The translations under genes were made by a program, and so were the position numbers. Shown here piece after piece: positions 5,535-14,576 of a DNA stretch of 36,371 nt. Under the pieces are notes generated by a model that did not search any database, was not told the DNA's origin, and was given only the letters and a program-made list of their open reading frames with translations. Positions within the stretch are counted from its first letter, which is position 1; every line of letters begins with the position of its first letter. Source of the stretch: JBDRDD01 sp043821115 (GTDB taxonomy: Bacteria; CAYTYR01; UBA6262; DAOVJB01); the NCBI GenBank assembly GCA_043821115.1, contig JBDRDD010000029.1, positions 1 to 36,371 on the forward strand, in the 5' to 3' direction.

Positions 5535-7670
5535 TTGATAAACCCGGATGCCGAACCTCATAACCGAAATTCTTTGATAGATAAAGCAATAAGGATACTC
5601 TTTTATGCTTTAATTCTTCTTGTCCCTTTGGCTTTCTTTACTAACCTCACACAGAATCCTTTCTTCATTCAGATCACACTCTTAAACATCATAGTTCCGA
5701 TTATCATAATTTTATATCTTCTCAATGCACACATTAACAAGGAATTCGGGTTTTTGCGTACGCAGATGGATCTGCCTCTTATTTTTCTTGTTGGGATATG
5801 CATGTTTTCCGTTATTGGGGCACTTGTCAAAAATCCTCACCAGAGAACAGCTGTATTTATAATGGGTTTCGACAATATAATATTTCTGGTGCTGAACTGG
5901 ATATCTGTTTTCTATACAACAGTTTATGTGCTCAAGAGAGCCGGGTATGTGGATAAAGTTATCAATTTAACGCTTATGGTAGGAGCATTGGCGTCTTTTT
6001 ACGGGATACTTCAGTACATGGGATTTGAACCTGTGTGGTCGAAAACAATAGATCCTTTCGGTGGCAGGAGTGTATCCACATTCGGGAACCCGAATTTCCT
6101 TGCCAGCTTTCTAGTCCTTCTTATTCCGGTTTCTCTTATTAAAACGCTCCTGTCAAAAAACAATATTTCAAGGATATCTTATCTGGCAATAAGTACCATA
6201 ATGTTCTCGGCACTTGTCTGTGCATCCACACGTAGTGCCTGGATAGGCTTTATCGTATCGCTTGCTGTCATGTGGCTGTTTCTTCTGATACGAGTGAGAA
6301 ACAAAAAGATGTTTTTAACCCATGTGGTGTCGCTTGTAATTGTTTTTACAGTAGGGTTAGTTGTCGTCATGAGCTCTCCAAAAAGGGAGATAGTAGGATC
6401 AAGGGCATTGTCCGCTTTTAGTGTCCAGAAGAGCGGCGTAGCTTCTTCCCAGCGCTTTTTAATATGGGAGGTTGCAAGGGATATGTTCGTTGATAATCCG
6501 GTCTTGGGGATAGGGTGGGGGACATTTGAGCTTTTCTATCCGGGATACCAGGGAAAGTACCTGGAAAGTGAAAAATATGGTTCTCTTAAGACGCATGCAA
6601 ACCGTGCTCATAATGAGATCTTACAGTTCTTATCGGAGACCGGGGTGGCGGGCTTTGCCGTGTCCATTTGGGTTATTATAGTGTTTTTTGCTTTTTCAAT
6701 AAAATCTCTTAAAAGAATTCCGGGCGAAGAAAAAGATAGCTATATCATGATAGGTCTTTTAAGCGGAATAACGGGTATGCTTGTTGATAATCTATTCAAT
6801 GTATCGCTTCATTTTGCCTCTCCTGCCATGGTTTTCTGGATAAATATGGGGATTGTTATACACCTTGGGGGTAAAAAAGAAAGTTACAATAAGACCGTTG
6901 TAAAAGAACAGAGCGGTTCACTTTCAGCGACACGAATAATGGTTTCTATAGCGCGCATAGGGGCAATGGCTGTACTTATGGGTATCATCTGGCTAAATGC
7001 GACAAGGTTTATGGCGGCGGTGCATTATTTCGACGGGTTTAAGTACTTCAAAGGTGAACCCAGAATGCTGGATAAGGCTTCGATTTCATTTGAGAAATCG
7101 TTTTCACAGTATCCTTTCGATGTTAACACTAATTATGAGCTTGCCAATGTCTACGCATGCCAGGAAAGGAAAAACGAAGCAATAAATCATTACATGAAAG
7201 CACTACTTGTAAATCCCGGCTATGCGGAGATCCATTATAACATAGGGCTTCTTTATGTCAGGGAAGGCGAAACAAATAAGGGAATATACCATCTTGAAGA
7301 AGCAATGAAAATAGAACCGAATTCTCTTGAAACTGCCGGTCGGCTTGGAACGGTCTATCTTTCACTGAAAAAATGGAATGAGGCGAGGAGGGTTTATGAG
7401 AAGATAGTCACACTTATGCCTGACTCATCCACGGCGCACATTCATCTGGGGAACATATATTTCAACCTCAATGAGGCAGAAAGAGCGATAGGGGAATACA
7501 GAAAGGTCATTGAATTAAATCCTTCGAGCCCCGCTGGATATAAAAATATGGGATATGCTTATATGAAGACAGGGAAAAATGCTCAGGCAGTCCAGGCATT
7601 TAGGGAGGTTTTGGAGCGAAATCCAGAAGATGCTGAAGTAAAGGCTGTTCTTGGTGAACTGGGGGGTTGA
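5535..7670 (+). CDS. O-antigen ligase-like membrane protein with C-terminal TPR repeats (paralogue)
   Basis: This 711-residue protein probably starts at TTG 5535. An in-frame stop lies just upstream at 5526, and AGGAG (5517-5521, inside the previous gene's end) is 13 bases away; the first ATG would cut off the first membrane helices. Multiple hydrophobic segments fill residues 18-500. The Wzy_C landmarks FGNPNFLASFL (about 184) and GIGWGTFELFYPGYQ (about 324) correspond to those of the preceding gene, followed by AHNEILQF. TPR repeats occupy about 530-711 and end near the stop. The two genes are tandem paralogues that have diverged well and are probably co-transcribed. They likely act in surface-glycan polymerisation or ligation, with substrates possibly distinct. 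Confidence 0.8.
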   Translation: MINPDAEPHNRNSLIDKAIRILFYALILLVPLAFFTNLTQNPFFIQITLLNIIVPIIIILYLLNAHINKEFGFLRTQMDLPLIFLVGICMFSVIGALVKNPHQRTAVFIMGFDNIIFLVLNWISVFYTTVYVLKRAGYVDKVINLTLMVGALASFYGILQYMGFEPVWSKTIDPFGGRSVSTFGNPNFLASFLVLLIPVSLIKTLLSKNNISRISYLAISTIMFSALVCASTRSAWIGFIVSLAVMWLFLLIRVRNKKMFLTHVVSLVIVFTVGLVVVMSSPKREIVGSRALSAFSVQKSGVASSQRFLIWEVARDMFVDNPVLGIGWGTFELFYPGYQGKYLESEKYGSLKTHANRAHNEILQFLSETGVAGFAVSIWVIIVFFAFSIKSLKRIPGEEKDSYIMIGLLSGITGMLVDNLFNVSLHFASPAMVFWINMGIVIHLGGKKESYNKTVVKEQSGSLSATRIMVSIARIGAMAVLMGIIWLNATRFMAAVHYFDGFKYFKGEPRMLDKASISFEKSFSQYPFDVNTNYELANVYACQERKNEAINHYMKALLVNPGYAEIHYNIGLLYVREGETNKGIYHLEEAMKIEPNSLETAGRLGTVYLSLKKWNEARRVYEKIVTLMPDSSTAHIHLGNIYFNLNEAERAIGEYRKVIELNPSSPAGYKNMGYAYMKTGKNAQAVQAFREVLERNPEDAEVKAVLGELGG

Positions 7671-7684
7671 AAGTCCCCCTTTTT
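7661..7684 (+). terminator. Terminator overlapping the end of the second TPR gene
   Basis: GGGGG within 7661-7666 pairs with CCCCC (7675-7679) and five T residues follow. The 5' arm lies inside the final codons of the preceding gene. The galT promoter begins three bases later. Confidence 0.7.
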
Positions 7685-7686
7685 CA

Positions 7687-7716
7687 TTGACAATAAAGGC
7701 CTAAATTAGGTATACT
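7687..7716 (+). promoter_or_regulatory. Promoter for the galT-glgA-envelope operon
   Basis: TTGACA (7687-7692) and TATACT (7711-7716) are separated by 18 bases and lie 38 bases upstream of the galT start. No other convincing promoter or terminator is seen in the short gaps up to 18642, so this probably serves nine genes. Confidence 0.8.
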
Positions 7717-7753
7717 AAGTTCAAAATTATAGAGAACGTATAAGGAGATTCTA

Positions 7754-8755
7754 ATGCCTGAATTAAGACGCGATCCGGTTATAGGAAGGTGGGTTATTAT
7801 ATCCACAGAGAGAGGAAAGAGGCCTTCTGATTTTTCTGAAGGAAAGGTTCCCGAGGAGGAGACCAAGTTCTGCCCGTTTTGCCAGGGCAACGAAGATAAA
7901 ACACCACCGGAAATACTCTCGTACAGGGAACCCGGTAGCGGGGCAAACAAGCCTGGCTGGTGGGTTCGTGTCGTGCCCAATAAATTCCCGGCTCTTCAGA
8001 TAGAGGGCTCTTTGAACAGGCAGGGCGAGGGGATGTATGACCGCATGAACGGTATAGGCGCCCACGAGGTCATAATAGAAACCCCCCATCACGATAAGAC
8101 ATTTGACTCTCTTGATCCCAAGAAAGCAGAAGATATAATCTGGGTTTACAGGGACAGGATGCTTGATTTGAGCAAGGATGCCCGTTTTAAGTATATACTT
8201 ATTTTCAAAAATCATGGGGCTTCCGCAGGGGCATCCCTGTCACATACCCATTCACAGCTTATAGCCACTCCGGTAGTCCCCAAAAGGGTTAAAGAAGAGA
8301 TAGAAGGGGCCAGGGGTTATTATGATTACAAGGAGCGCTGCGTTTTCTGTGATATTGTAAAAGAGGAACTGGTCTCGGGCATTCGTGTCGTGTCAGAGAA
8401 TGATGATTTTGTGGCAGTATCTCCATTTGCCTCAAGGTTTCCGTTTGAGATATGGGTTCTTCCCAAAAAACATGACTGTTCGTTTGAGAACATACAGAAA
8501 CATGAGGTTGTTCTGCTTAGGCGTATTATGCAAGACGTTTTGAGACGAATGGGTGTTGTGTTGAACAATCCGCCTTTTAATTACATGATACATACATCCC
8601 CGCTCGGAAATACGAATCTGCCTCATTATCACTGGCATATAGAAATAATTCCAAAGCTTATAAAAATTGCTGGATTCGAATGGGGGACTGGTTTCTATAT
8701 CAATCCTACACCGCCAGAGGAAGCTACAAAGCACTTAAGAGAAGTAGAGCTCTAA
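7754..8755 (+). CDS. galT: Galactose-1-phosphate uridylyltransferase (GalT family)
   Basis: This 333-residue protein starts at ATG 7754 with AAGGAG six bases upstream. N-terminal features are the family RRDPVIGRWVII opening, a zinc-type CPFC (40-43) and VPNKFPAL (74-81). The active-site segment reads HTHSQ (164-168), equivalent to the GalT HPHGQ; His166 is the expected nucleotidylated residue. A second histidine cluster HYHWH (291-295) lies in the C-terminal half. GalT exchanges UMP between UDP-glucose and galactose-1-phosphate. The next gene is glycogen synthase, so a glucose-1-phosphate-linked nucleotide-sugar role is plausible. The related ADP-glucose phosphorylase activity cannot be excluded from sequence. 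It heads the probable nine-gene operon. Confidence 0.88.
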   Translation: MPELRRDPVIGRWVIISTERGKRPSDFSEGKVPEEETKFCPFCQGNEDKTPPEILSYREPGSGANKPGWWVRVVPNKFPALQIEGSLNRQGEGMYDRMNGIGAHEVIIETPHHDKTFDSLDPKKAEDIIWVYRDRMLDLSKDARFKYILIFKNHGASAGASLSHTHSQLIATPVVPKRVKEEIEGARGYYDYKERCVFCDIVKEELVSGIRVVSENDDFVAVSPFASRFPFEIWVLPKKHDCSFENIQKHEVVLLRRIMQDVLRRMGVVLNNPPFNYMIHTSPLGNTNLPHYHWHIEIIPKLIKIAGFEWGTGFYINPTPPEEATKHLREVEL

Positions 8756-8785
8756 ATGCAAAAGCATTGACGAAGGGGATTTCTG

Positions 8786-10246
8786 ATGAAAATACTCGTA
8801 GTTGCCTCTGAATGCGTTCCTTTTGCAAAAAGCGGCGGACTGGCTGACGTGATAGGGGCACTGCCTAAGCATATACGCAAAAGAGGCCATGATGTGCGCA
8901 TCGTGCTTCCTAAATATAAAACTATTAACAGCAGGCAGTTCGGGCTCAAGCCTGTTAGAAAATTCTCTGTGCAGATGGGCGGGGATGTGGAACAGGCGCA
9001 GGTATACCGTTCGATACTTGGCAATGTAACGGTATACTTTATAGGTAACAAGAATTTCTTTGACAGGGATGAACTCTACAGGACCTCCGGTGGGGACTAT
9101 CATGATAATGCCCAGAGATTCATATTCTTCTCAAAAGCCGTTATGGAGCTCGCCAAGGCAGAGGCGTTCAAGCCGCGCATCATACATTGCAATGACTGGC
9201 AGACCGGCTTAATACCCGCGTACATAAAGACTCTCTATAATTATGACTCTTTTTTCTCTGAAACAAAGACTGTATACACTATACATAATCTTGCATACCA
9301 GGGGCTGTTCCCCAAGAATATCATGCCTGTTACGGGTATAGGATGGGACCAGTTCACACCTGATAAAATGGAATACTGGGGCCAGGTTAGCTTTATGAAG
9401 GCAGGCCTGGTCTATTCGGACATTATAACGACCGTAAGCAAAACTTACAGCAGGGAAATACAATCTTCAAAGGAGTTCGGAAGGGGAATGGAGGGCGTTC
9501 TCGCTTCCCGTTTTCGGGATATATACGGCATACTTAACGGCGTTGACTATGAAGATTGGAATCCCTCCGGGGATACCATAATCGCTTCAAATTACAGCTT
9601 GAAGGATGTTGCTTCAGGAAAAGCCATTTGCAAGAATGACCTTGCCCGTGATACAGGCCTTAGTTTCGGCGAGGATATACCTTTTATTGCGATGATTTCC
9701 AGGCTGGATCCTCAAAAAGGTTTTGATATAGTGGTCGAGGCGATCGAGAGCATTATGTCACTTGATATCAAGTTCATACTTCTTGGCAGGGGGGATGAGA
9801 TATATCATAAGACTTTCGAAAAGATAAGCCGGAAACATCCGGAGAAGGTCAGCGTACATTTCACTTTCAACGATTCACTGGCTCACAAGATATATGCCGG
9901 GGCTGATATGCTGCTTATGCCATCGCATTTCGAACCTTGCGGTCTGGGGCAGCTTATAGCATTCAAGTACGGGACTATACCCATAGTCTACAAAACAGGG
10001 GGGTTGGCGGATACGGTTAACGCTCATAATTCTCCTAAGAAAACATCAAAGGGGTTTATATTCGATAAATATACCCCGTCGGCACTCCTAGACACTGTTA
10101 AGAAAGCAATTGAGGTATACGCGGATAAGAAAAAATGGAAAAAACTCGTAAACTCCGCAATGAGGTCTGATTTCTCATGGGACAGGCCGGCTGCTGAATA
10201 CGAGGCTTTATATAAAAAATTAGCTTCCAGGAAGAGGAGAAGATGA
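8786..10246 (+). CDS. glgA: Glycogen synthase (ADP-glucose type, GT5)
   Basis: This 486-residue protein has the normal length for bacterial GlgA. It begins MKILVVASECVPF and has the KSGGLADV motif (residues 15-22) that binds the nucleotide-sugar phosphates. The glycogen synthase N-terminal catalytic domain occupies about 1-240, and the GT-B C-terminal domain contains the SHFEPCGLGQ motif, with the acidic residue of retaining GT-B enzymes, then KTGGLADTV. It transfers glucose from ADP-glucose to alpha-1,4-glucan in the cytoplasm. It lies 30 bases after galT, and its stop overlaps the start of ftsX (ATGA). No branching enzyme or ADP-glucose pyrophosphorylase is nearby. Confidence 0.93.
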   Translation: MKILVVASECVPFAKSGGLADVIGALPKHIRKRGHDVRIVLPKYKTINSRQFGLKPVRKFSVQMGGDVEQAQVYRSILGNVTVYFIGNKNFFDRDELYRTSGGDYHDNAQRFIFFSKAVMELAKAEAFKPRIIHCNDWQTGLIPAYIKTLYNYDSFFSETKTVYTIHNLAYQGLFPKNIMPVTGIGWDQFTPDKMEYWGQVSFMKAGLVYSDIITTVSKTYSREIQSSKEFGRGMEGVLASRFRDIYGILNGVDYEDWNPSGDTIIASNYSLKDVASGKAICKNDLARDTGLSFGEDIPFIAMISRLDPQKGFDIVVEAIESIMSLDIKFILLGRGDEIYHKTFEKISRKHPEKVSVHFTFNDSLAHKIYAGADMLLMPSHFEPCGLGQLIAFKYGTIPIVYKTGGLADTVNAHNSPKKTSKGFIFDKYTPSALLDTVKKAIEVYADKKKWKKLVNSAMRSDFSWDRPAAEYEALYKKLASRKRRR

Positions 10247-10995
10247 AAATATCCAAACTACTTACTCACACCTCTATTGTACTGTGTTTTTTGTTACTTG
10301 GAATATCCCTTATTTTGTTATATAATATTGATGGGTTTATAGCCTCTATGGAGGACAGGCTCACACTTTCGGCGTTTCTTATGGAAAACATATCCGATGA
10401 GAAGCTAGTAGAGCATGCCATGGGTGATATAGAGAAGATGTCCGTGGTGCAGGAAGTGACATATATATCGAAAGAAAACGCTCTTGATGAGTTTTTGCTT
10501 AGGAGTCCGGAGTTTGCGGAACAGGTGAAGGTTTTGGGAACAAATCCCTTGCCGGCGTCTTTTGAAATAAAAGTGAAAAAGCCGTTTAAGCTTGACAATA
10601 TAAGGAACCTTATAACAAAGCTGACAAACCTTGAAGTGGTCAAATCCGTGGAATACCCGGAGCTGGAGATAAAAAAACTCTCGGAAGTAAGAAATATTTT
10701 TAATAGACTCGATATTGGTCTCGGGATAACAGTCCTTGTTTTTACAATCGTTTTTGTGGGGCAGCTGTACTGGTGTTCTTTTAAGACTGGTGAACATGAG
10801 AAATTACTTTATGTTCTTCTTCAGGGTTTCGCAGGCGGCATAATCTCAGTGGCAATACTCTATGGATTGTTCGCGCTTTTTAGGGGTAGTATAAAGGGGC
10901 TCGTGTTTCTTCCAGCAGGGCACATCGTTTTACTGCTGGGTTTGGGAGTGCTGGTTCCTTTCGGGATGTGGAAAGCTTTCAATAAGACAGGGTGA
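10243..10995 (+). CDS. ftsX: FtsX-like membrane protein
   Basis: This 250-residue protein is somewhat shorter than typical FtsX (about 290-300). It has one N-terminal membrane helix (about 11-28), an extracytoplasmic domain (about 30-155) containing the FtsX signature NPLPASFE, and three C-terminal helices (about 157-177, 190-210, 222-242). FtsX, with the ATPase FtsE, forms an ABC-type complex that controls peptidoglycan hydrolases at the division site through EnvC or similar proteins. An EnvC-like gene follows, overlapping by four bases, which supports the call. FtsE, usually directly upstream, is absent; glgA takes that place. The start overlaps the glgA stop. Confidence 0.85.
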   Translation: MKISKLLTHTSIVLCFLLLGISLILLYNIDGFIASMEDRLTLSAFLMENISDEKLVEHAMGDIEKMSVVQEVTYISKENALDEFLLRSPEFAEQVKVLGTNPLPASFEIKVKKPFKLDNIRNLITKLTNLEVVKSVEYPELEIKKLSEVRNIFNRLDIGLGITVLVFTIVFVGQLYWCSFKTGEHEKLLYVLLQGFAGGIISVAILYGLFALFRGSIKGLVFLPAGHIVLLLGLGVLVPFGMWKAFNKTG

Positions 10996-12182
10996 GAAAA
11001 ATGAACAGGTATATCTGTGGGTTTTTGGTTACTGTTTTGTTTACTCTGATATTGGCTTTTCCCTCTTTCTTAAACGGGGCTGACAGAAAACAAGAGGGAG
11101 AGAATTACAAAGAGTCAATACATAAGAGCAAAGAAGAGCTCGAAAGCGTAATTGGAAAGCTTAAGGAAAAGGAAAAAGAATATAAGAGCACAAAACAGAA
11201 TAAAGAGAAACTCTCCAGGGAACTCAAAAGCCTTGACAAAGAATTGTTAAAGGCACAGGAAGACATAAACACCCTTGATAAAGGGATAAAAATAATAAAG
11301 CAAGATCAGGAAAAAACAAAGGAAAATCTGGAAATTTCTAAAGGAGACTTGAAGCATTACCGTGAAAACCTTGAGCAGGAAATTCGGGTTGTGTATAAAG
11401 AGAAAACAACAAACAAACTTCCATGGTTTTTTTCAAGTAAGGAGTCTTTCGGGTATTTCCTTAGAAACGAAAATGCACTCAACAGCCTTATTAGCAGGAA
11501 TTATGAGTCATTTGTATCTGCTGAAAGAAATGTCGAAGTTTTGACGGGAAAAAGTGAAAATCTTGCAAAGCAGAAAAGCCAGAAGCAGTCCCAGTTCAAG
11601 CAGAATGTATCCAACAGAATTAAATATACAAAGGAGAAAGGAAAGAAGGACAAACTGCTTACCAGTGCCGAAGAAAAACAGATAGAGCAAGAAAAAGAGC
11701 TCCAGGTACTCAAAGCTACCTCCCAGTCAATGGAGAAGCTTATTACAGAGCTTAAGGCCAAGGCAAAGGCTATAGAGAAGAAGCGTCTTGAAAAGTTCGG
11801 TGTGGCCAAGCACAAGGGAAACCTCATATGGCCCGTGACGGGAGAGGTTACATCTCTTTTTGGCAGGTACAAGCACCCGGAGATGAATGCCTACCTGGTA
11901 AACAACGGTATTGAGATAAAATCGAGTAAATCAGACGTGCTGGCGGTAGAAGAGGGAGCGGTTCTTTTCGCAAGCGATTTTAAGGGCTACGGCAAGACCG
12001 TTATCATAGAACACAGCGGTAATTTTTGCACGGTCTACAGCCATCTGGATGTGATAAAGGTGGATATGGGAAAGCGAATTAAAAAGAAAGAAATAATAGG
12101 TACTATTGATTCATCGCTGTATTTTGAAATAAGACTGGAAAACAAGCCTGAAGACCCGCTGCTGTGGCTTACCAGCGAATAG
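10992..12182 (+). CDS. envC: EnvC-like murein hydrolase activator with degenerate LytM (M23) domain
   Basis: This 396-residue protein starts at GTG 10992, overlapping the ftsX stop; ATG 11001 is an alternative. There is an N-terminal signal or anchor (about 5-29), then a long Lys/Glu-rich coiled coil (about 35-265), then an M23/LytM domain (about 272-393). Key zinc positions are changed: the first His is Asn305 (NNGIEI instead of HxGIDI), the Asp is Glu308, and the final HLH pattern reads SLY with Tyr377. Only the His of YSHL (351) remains. This matches EnvC-type activators, which do not cut peptidoglycan but activate amidases under FtsEX control. The neighbour ftsX fits that pathway. Confidence 0.87.
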   Translation: MRKMNRYICGFLVTVLFTLILAFPSFLNGADRKQEGENYKESIHKSKEELESVIGKLKEKEKEYKSTKQNKEKLSRELKSLDKELLKAQEDINTLDKGIKIIKQDQEKTKENLEISKGDLKHYRENLEQEIRVVYKEKTTNKLPWFFSSKESFGYFLRNENALNSLISRNYESFVSAERNVEVLTGKSENLAKQKSQKQSQFKQNVSNRIKYTKEKGKKDKLLTSAEEKQIEQEKELQVLKATSQSMEKLITELKAKAKAIEKKRLEKFGVAKHKGNLIWPVTGEVTSLFGRYKHPEMNAYLVNNGIEIKSSKSDVLAVEEGAVLFASDFKGYGKTVIIEHSGNFCTVYSHLDVIKVDMGKRIKKKEIIGTIDSSLYFEIRLENKPEDPLLWLTSE

Positions 12183-12195
12183 GAAAGGTGGCAAT

Positions 12196-13452
12196 ATGAC
12201 AAACAGAAGAAAGACCATATGGATAATCATACTGGTGTTAACACTTGGCTTTTCACTGATTGGAATAGAGAAAGATCAAGTACGTGAGCTGCAGGCTGCA
12301 AGCAGTAGTGTATACGAGGAGCTGAAACTCTTTGCGGATGTGCTGATGCTCGTGCAGAAGCATTACGTTGAAGAGGTGAAGCCTCAGAAACTGATCTACG
12401 GTGCGTTGCATGGTATGACAAAAAGCCTAGATCCTTACTCGCAGTTCATGGAACCGGATCTCTACAAGGAGATGAAGATAGAAACATCAGGTGAGTTCAG
12501 CGGACTGGGTATTCGAATAGCCATAAAGGACGGGTACCTTACGGTTATAACACCTATGCCGGGTACTCCCGCATACAGTATAGGCATAATGCCAGGGGAC
12601 AGGATCATAGAGATAGAGGGAGAGGAGACAAAGGATATAACACTCATGGAAGCTGTAAAAAAGCTCAGAGGTCCAAAAGGCAGTCAGGTCACTATAGGTA
12701 TAATGCGTGAAGGTGAGAAGGAATTGATAGATTATACTATCACCAGGGACACAATAGAAATTATAAGTGTATCTCACAAGATGCTTCCTAATAACATAGG
12801 CTATGTAAGGCTAGCTGAGTTTTCCGAAAAGACGACCGAGGGACTGGAAAAGGCACTAAAGGATCTGGAAGAAAATAATATGCGGGCTATTATCCTTGAT
12901 TTGAGGAATAATCCCGGAGGACTCTTAAATGTAGCGGTAGATGTGTGCAAAAAATTTATAGCCGATGAAAAACTCGTTGTGTACGTAGAGGGACGTGACA
13001 AAAACGATTCTAAGCAGTTTTTTGCGGATAAGCTAAGGTCACATCCGGAAATGCCCATGGTTGTAATGGTGAACGAGGGCAGTGCAAGTGCCTCCGAGAT
13101 TGTTGCCGGTGCCGTGCAGGACCATAAAGCAGGGGTTATATTGGGGACACAGTCTTTCGGTAAGGGGAGTGTACAGACAGTTATACCTCTTAGCGACGGT
13201 TCGGGCCTGAGGCTTACAACAGCGAAGTATTTCACTCCCAGCGGCAGAAGCATACATGAGAAGGGCATAACTCCTGATATAGAAGTGGAAATATCCAAGG
13301 AATCAAAAGAACAGCTTATGAAAATGCTCGAAGGTCTTCCCATGGATGAAGGAAAGGATAAGGTCGAAGATACTCAGCTCAAGAGGGCAATAGACATCTT
13401 AAATAGCACAAGGATATTTATTCCTGAAGAAAAAACCTCTCAGGAAGGTTGA
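12196..13452 (+). CDS. ctp: Carboxy-terminal processing protease (S41, PDZ)
   Basis: This 418-residue protein starts at ATG 12196 with AGGAAAGG nearby. It has an N-terminal membrane anchor or signal (about 7-25), an N-terminal S41 cap (about 45-95), a PDZ domain (about 98-185) and an S41 peptidase domain (about 198-366). The catalytic segment GSASASE places Ser298 as nucleophile, and FGKGSVQ places Lys323 as base. Their 25-residue spacing agrees with the Ser-Lys dyad of the Prc/CtpA family. It acts in the periplasm, trimming C-termini or degrading cell-wall hydrolases. The ftsX-envC-ctp order is common in bacteria and points to control of peptidoglycan remodelling. Confidence 0.93.
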   Translation: MTNRRKTIWIIILVLTLGFSLIGIEKDQVRELQAASSSVYEELKLFADVLMLVQKHYVEEVKPQKLIYGALHGMTKSLDPYSQFMEPDLYKEMKIETSGEFSGLGIRIAIKDGYLTVITPMPGTPAYSIGIMPGDRIIEIEGEETKDITLMEAVKKLRGPKGSQVTIGIMREGEKELIDYTITRDTIEIISVSHKMLPNNIGYVRLAEFSEKTTEGLEKALKDLEENNMRAIILDLRNNPGGLLNVAVDVCKKFIADEKLVVYVEGRDKNDSKQFFADKLRSHPEMPMVVMVNEGSASASEIVAGAVQDHKAGVILGTQSFGKGSVQTVIPLSDGSGLRLTTAKYFTPSGRSIHEKGITPDIEVEISKESKEQLMKMLEGLPMDEGKDKVEDTQLKRAIDILNSTRIFIPEEKTSQEG

Positions 13453-14546
13453 TGATGGCGCGAAGAAAGAAAAAGAAAAAATCAAAGCTTATATCATTTA
13501 TCCTGCTTCTTGTAGTTATGGGTTTAGCCTACCTCTACATAATGGAGATAAAAAGGGTAGACTACACGCAGGAGTCCCAGGATGTTGATGATGCTATAAA
13601 TAAATCGCTCGTGTCGCTTGATGTTAGTGATACGGATATACTAAAGATATATCGGGAGGAAAAAAAAGACCGCGGGAGAAAATGGATACATGTTACAAAG
13701 GAAATAAGGGTTATTCCTGGGGCTGAACTGGACAGATATAAGAAGAGCATAAGCAGTGGGCTCAAGGAAGCAGAAGCGCAAATAATGAGCCTCAGCGTTG
13801 ACAAAAGAGGAAAAGTTCTTACCATAGATATCGGCATGCAGCGCATGCTCATGCAGACAGTGATAATAAAAAAGATAGCGCCTCACAGGGTAGCGATCAT
13901 ATTAGATGATGTGGGGTATGCCAAGAGTTACATGGAGGCCTTTTTCAAGCTAAATATCCCGCTTACAATGTCTGTCCTGCCGCAACAGCAGTTTTCCGTA
14001 GAACTTGCTCAGGAGACGATAGACAGGGGGTTGGAGGTAATGCTTCACCTCCCGATGGAGCCGTACAGGTACCCGGAGGTCAATCCTGGGGACAAGGCTC
14101 TTTTGACCGATATGAGTGCAAGAAAGATCCGGAATCTTGTCAGGGAAAATATAGACTCGATACCAGGACTCTCGGGTGTGAATAATCACATGGGTTCCAA
14201 ATTCACAGAGGATAAGAAAAAGATGGAACAGGCTCTGGCTGTTGTTAAGCAGAAGAGACTGTTTTATATTGACAGCGTTACAAGTTCCAATTCAGTGGCC
14301 TTTGATGTGGCCCGCAACATGGGTATAAAAACCGTCGCAAGGGATGTTTTTATAGACAATGAAGATGATCTCGAATACATAAAGGGCCAGTTAAGAGAGC
14401 TCATAAGACTTGCACTTCTTAACTCTAAGGCAGTTGGCATAGGTCATGTGCATAAATCCATGACAGCAAAAGCGATAGAGGAGATGCTGCCGGAATTCAA
14501 AGAGAAGAAAATTGAACTTGTTTTTGCTTCAGAGCTTGTACAGTAG
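13452..14546 (+). CDS. Divergent polysaccharide deacetylase family protein
   Basis: The ATG at 13452 shares a base with the ctp stop (TGATG). ATG 13455 is equally plausible, with AGGAAGG six bases before it; the TTG at 13449 is less likely. The product is about 364 residues. It has a Lys/Arg-rich N-terminus, a membrane anchor (about 13-31), a linker domain (about 40-130), then a NodB-like divergent deacetylase fold from about residue 138 (VAIILDDVGY, LHLPMEP, NNHMGS, IDSVTSS, IGHVH). This family (COG2861/DUF610) regularly follows envC and ctp in diderms. Some classical metal residues differ, so catalytic activity is uncertain; a role in peptidoglycan or surface-glycan remodelling is inferred. 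Confidence 0.85.
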   Translation: MMARRKKKKKSKLISFILLLVVMGLAYLYIMEIKRVDYTQESQDVDDAINKSLVSLDVSDTDILKIYREEKKDRGRKWIHVTKEIRVIPGAELDRYKKSISSGLKEAEAQIMSLSVDKRGKVLTIDIGMQRMLMQTVIIKKIAPHRVAIILDDVGYAKSYMEAFFKLNIPLTMSVLPQQQFSVELAQETIDRGLEVMLHLPMEPYRYPEVNPGDKALLTDMSARKIRNLVRENIDSIPGLSGVNNHMGSKFTEDKKKMEQALAVVKQKRLFYIDSVTSSNSVAFDVARNMGIKTVARDVFIDNEDDLEYIKGQLRELIRLALLNSKAVGIGHVHKSMTAKAIEEMLPEFKEKKIELVFASELVQ

Positions 14547-14576
14547 TTTATTAATTAAAAAAGAGGGTTTGATTAG

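Noticed and set aside
12801..13343. Long open frames on the opposite strand inside ctp and other genes
   Set aside because: They lie wholly within well-supported genes, have low-complexity Ser/Leu-rich translations and show no recognisable motifs.
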